From an uncultured Lachnospiraceae bacterium (GTDB taxonomy: Bacteria; Bacillota; Clostridia; Lachnospirales; Lachnospiraceae), in NCBI GenBank assembly GCA_905236365.1, contig CAJOPP010000171.1, positions 1 through 5,668 on the forward strand: a stretch of DNA of 5,668 nt, in the 5' to 3' direction. Under the pieces are notes generated by a model, which was not told where the DNA came from, did not search any database, and saw nothing but the letters and a program-made list of their open reading frames with translations. Shown here one piece after another: positions 5,562 through 5,668 of the stretch. Every line of letters starts with the position of its first letter. Position 1 is the first letter of the stretch. The position numbers and the translations under genes are program-made.

Positions 5562-5582
5562 CTGTTGCCTTCCCTGCAACAG
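5562..5582 (-). promoter_or_regulatory. Hairpin in the 5' leader of the BMP-fusion gene
   Basis: On the transcribed (minus) strand CTGTTGC (5582-5576) pairs perfectly with GCAACAG (5568-5562) around the 7-base loop AGGGAAG. The loop is purine-rich and Shine-Dalgarno-like. A second purine tract, GGGAAAGG (5562-5555), follows immediately and partly overlaps the stem foot. The hairpin lies 18 bases before ATG 5543, so it could influence ribosome access. A 7-bp stem may also be chance. Confidence 0.35.
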
Positions 5583-5615
5583 CCATATTCTAATCAGTTT
5601 GTCTTTTACGGCTTC

Positions 5616-5644
5616 ATCATAGCACATCACACAAAGAATTACTA
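5616..5644 (-). promoter_or_regulatory. Extended -10 promoter of the minus-strand two-gene unit
   Basis: Reading the minus strand, TGTGC (5626-5622) directly precedes TATGAT (5621-5616), a full TRTGN extended -10 element with a five-of-six -10 box. The -35 position at 17-base spacing holds only TAGTAA (5644-5639), a weak match, as is usual for extended -10 promoters. Transcription should start near 5608-5610, leaving a leader of about 66 nt to ATG 5543. It overlaps the alternative GTG/ATG codons at 5630 and 5627, which argues against their use. Confidence 0.55.
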
Positions 5645-5668
5645 GAGTTCTCTTGAAATTCCTGTTTG

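Noticed and set aside
5544..5630. N-terminal extension of the BMP-fusion protein from GTG 5630 or ATG 5627
   Set aside because: A TRTGN extended -10 promoter overlaps those codons, so the transcript would begin after them. The extra residues show no signal peptide or lipobox and no recognisable domain.

Overview
The window looks like a chromosomal segment of a low-GC Gram-positive anaerobe, most likely a Lachnospiraceae-type Clostridia. This is inferred from AT-rich intergenic DNA, strong AGGAGG-type ribosome binding sites, a type III glutamine synthetase and the style of the proteins; no species can be named from the sequence alone.

Layout, left to right. (1) Bases 1-374 (+) are the C-terminal third of a class V, PLP-dependent aminotransferase of the alanine/serine-glyoxylate type, cut by the window edge. 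(2) Bases 375-735 hold no convincing protein gene apart from a possible 15-codon leader ORF. They contain a GC-rich patch with an inverted repeat between two 7-bp direct repeats, two operator-like palindromes, a near-consensus sigma-A promoter with an A-tract upstream, and a transcribed leader with a 12-bp terminator-like hairpin. (3) Bases 736-2850 (+) encode a full-length GSIII glutamine synthetase (glnA/glnN type), followed by a strong stem-loop terminator. (4) Bases 2919-3018 are a short intergenic stretch with a small structured element. (5) Bases 3019-5543 on the minus strand are a two-gene unit. The promoter-proximal gene encodes an unusual 644-residue protein joining a ParB/sulfiredoxin-like N-terminal domain to a complete BMP (PnrA/Med-type nucleoside-binding) domain, with no signal peptide or lipobox. 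It overlaps by 4 bp (ATGA) a 197-residue calcineurin-like metallophosphoesterase with an altered first metal motif.

How they fit together. glnA appears to be its own unit, probably controlled both at the promoter and in its leader. It converges on the minus-strand pair, and the hairpin at 2878-2918 may serve both. The most interesting content is the minus-strand pair: a cytoplasmic version of a normally extracellular nucleoside-binding fold, fused to a domain from a CTP-binding fold family and translationally coupled to a phosphoesterase. No permease or ATPase gene is present in the window. I infer a cytoplasmic nucleoside- or nucleotide-sensing module, but the ligand, the output and the reaction are not shown by the sequence.
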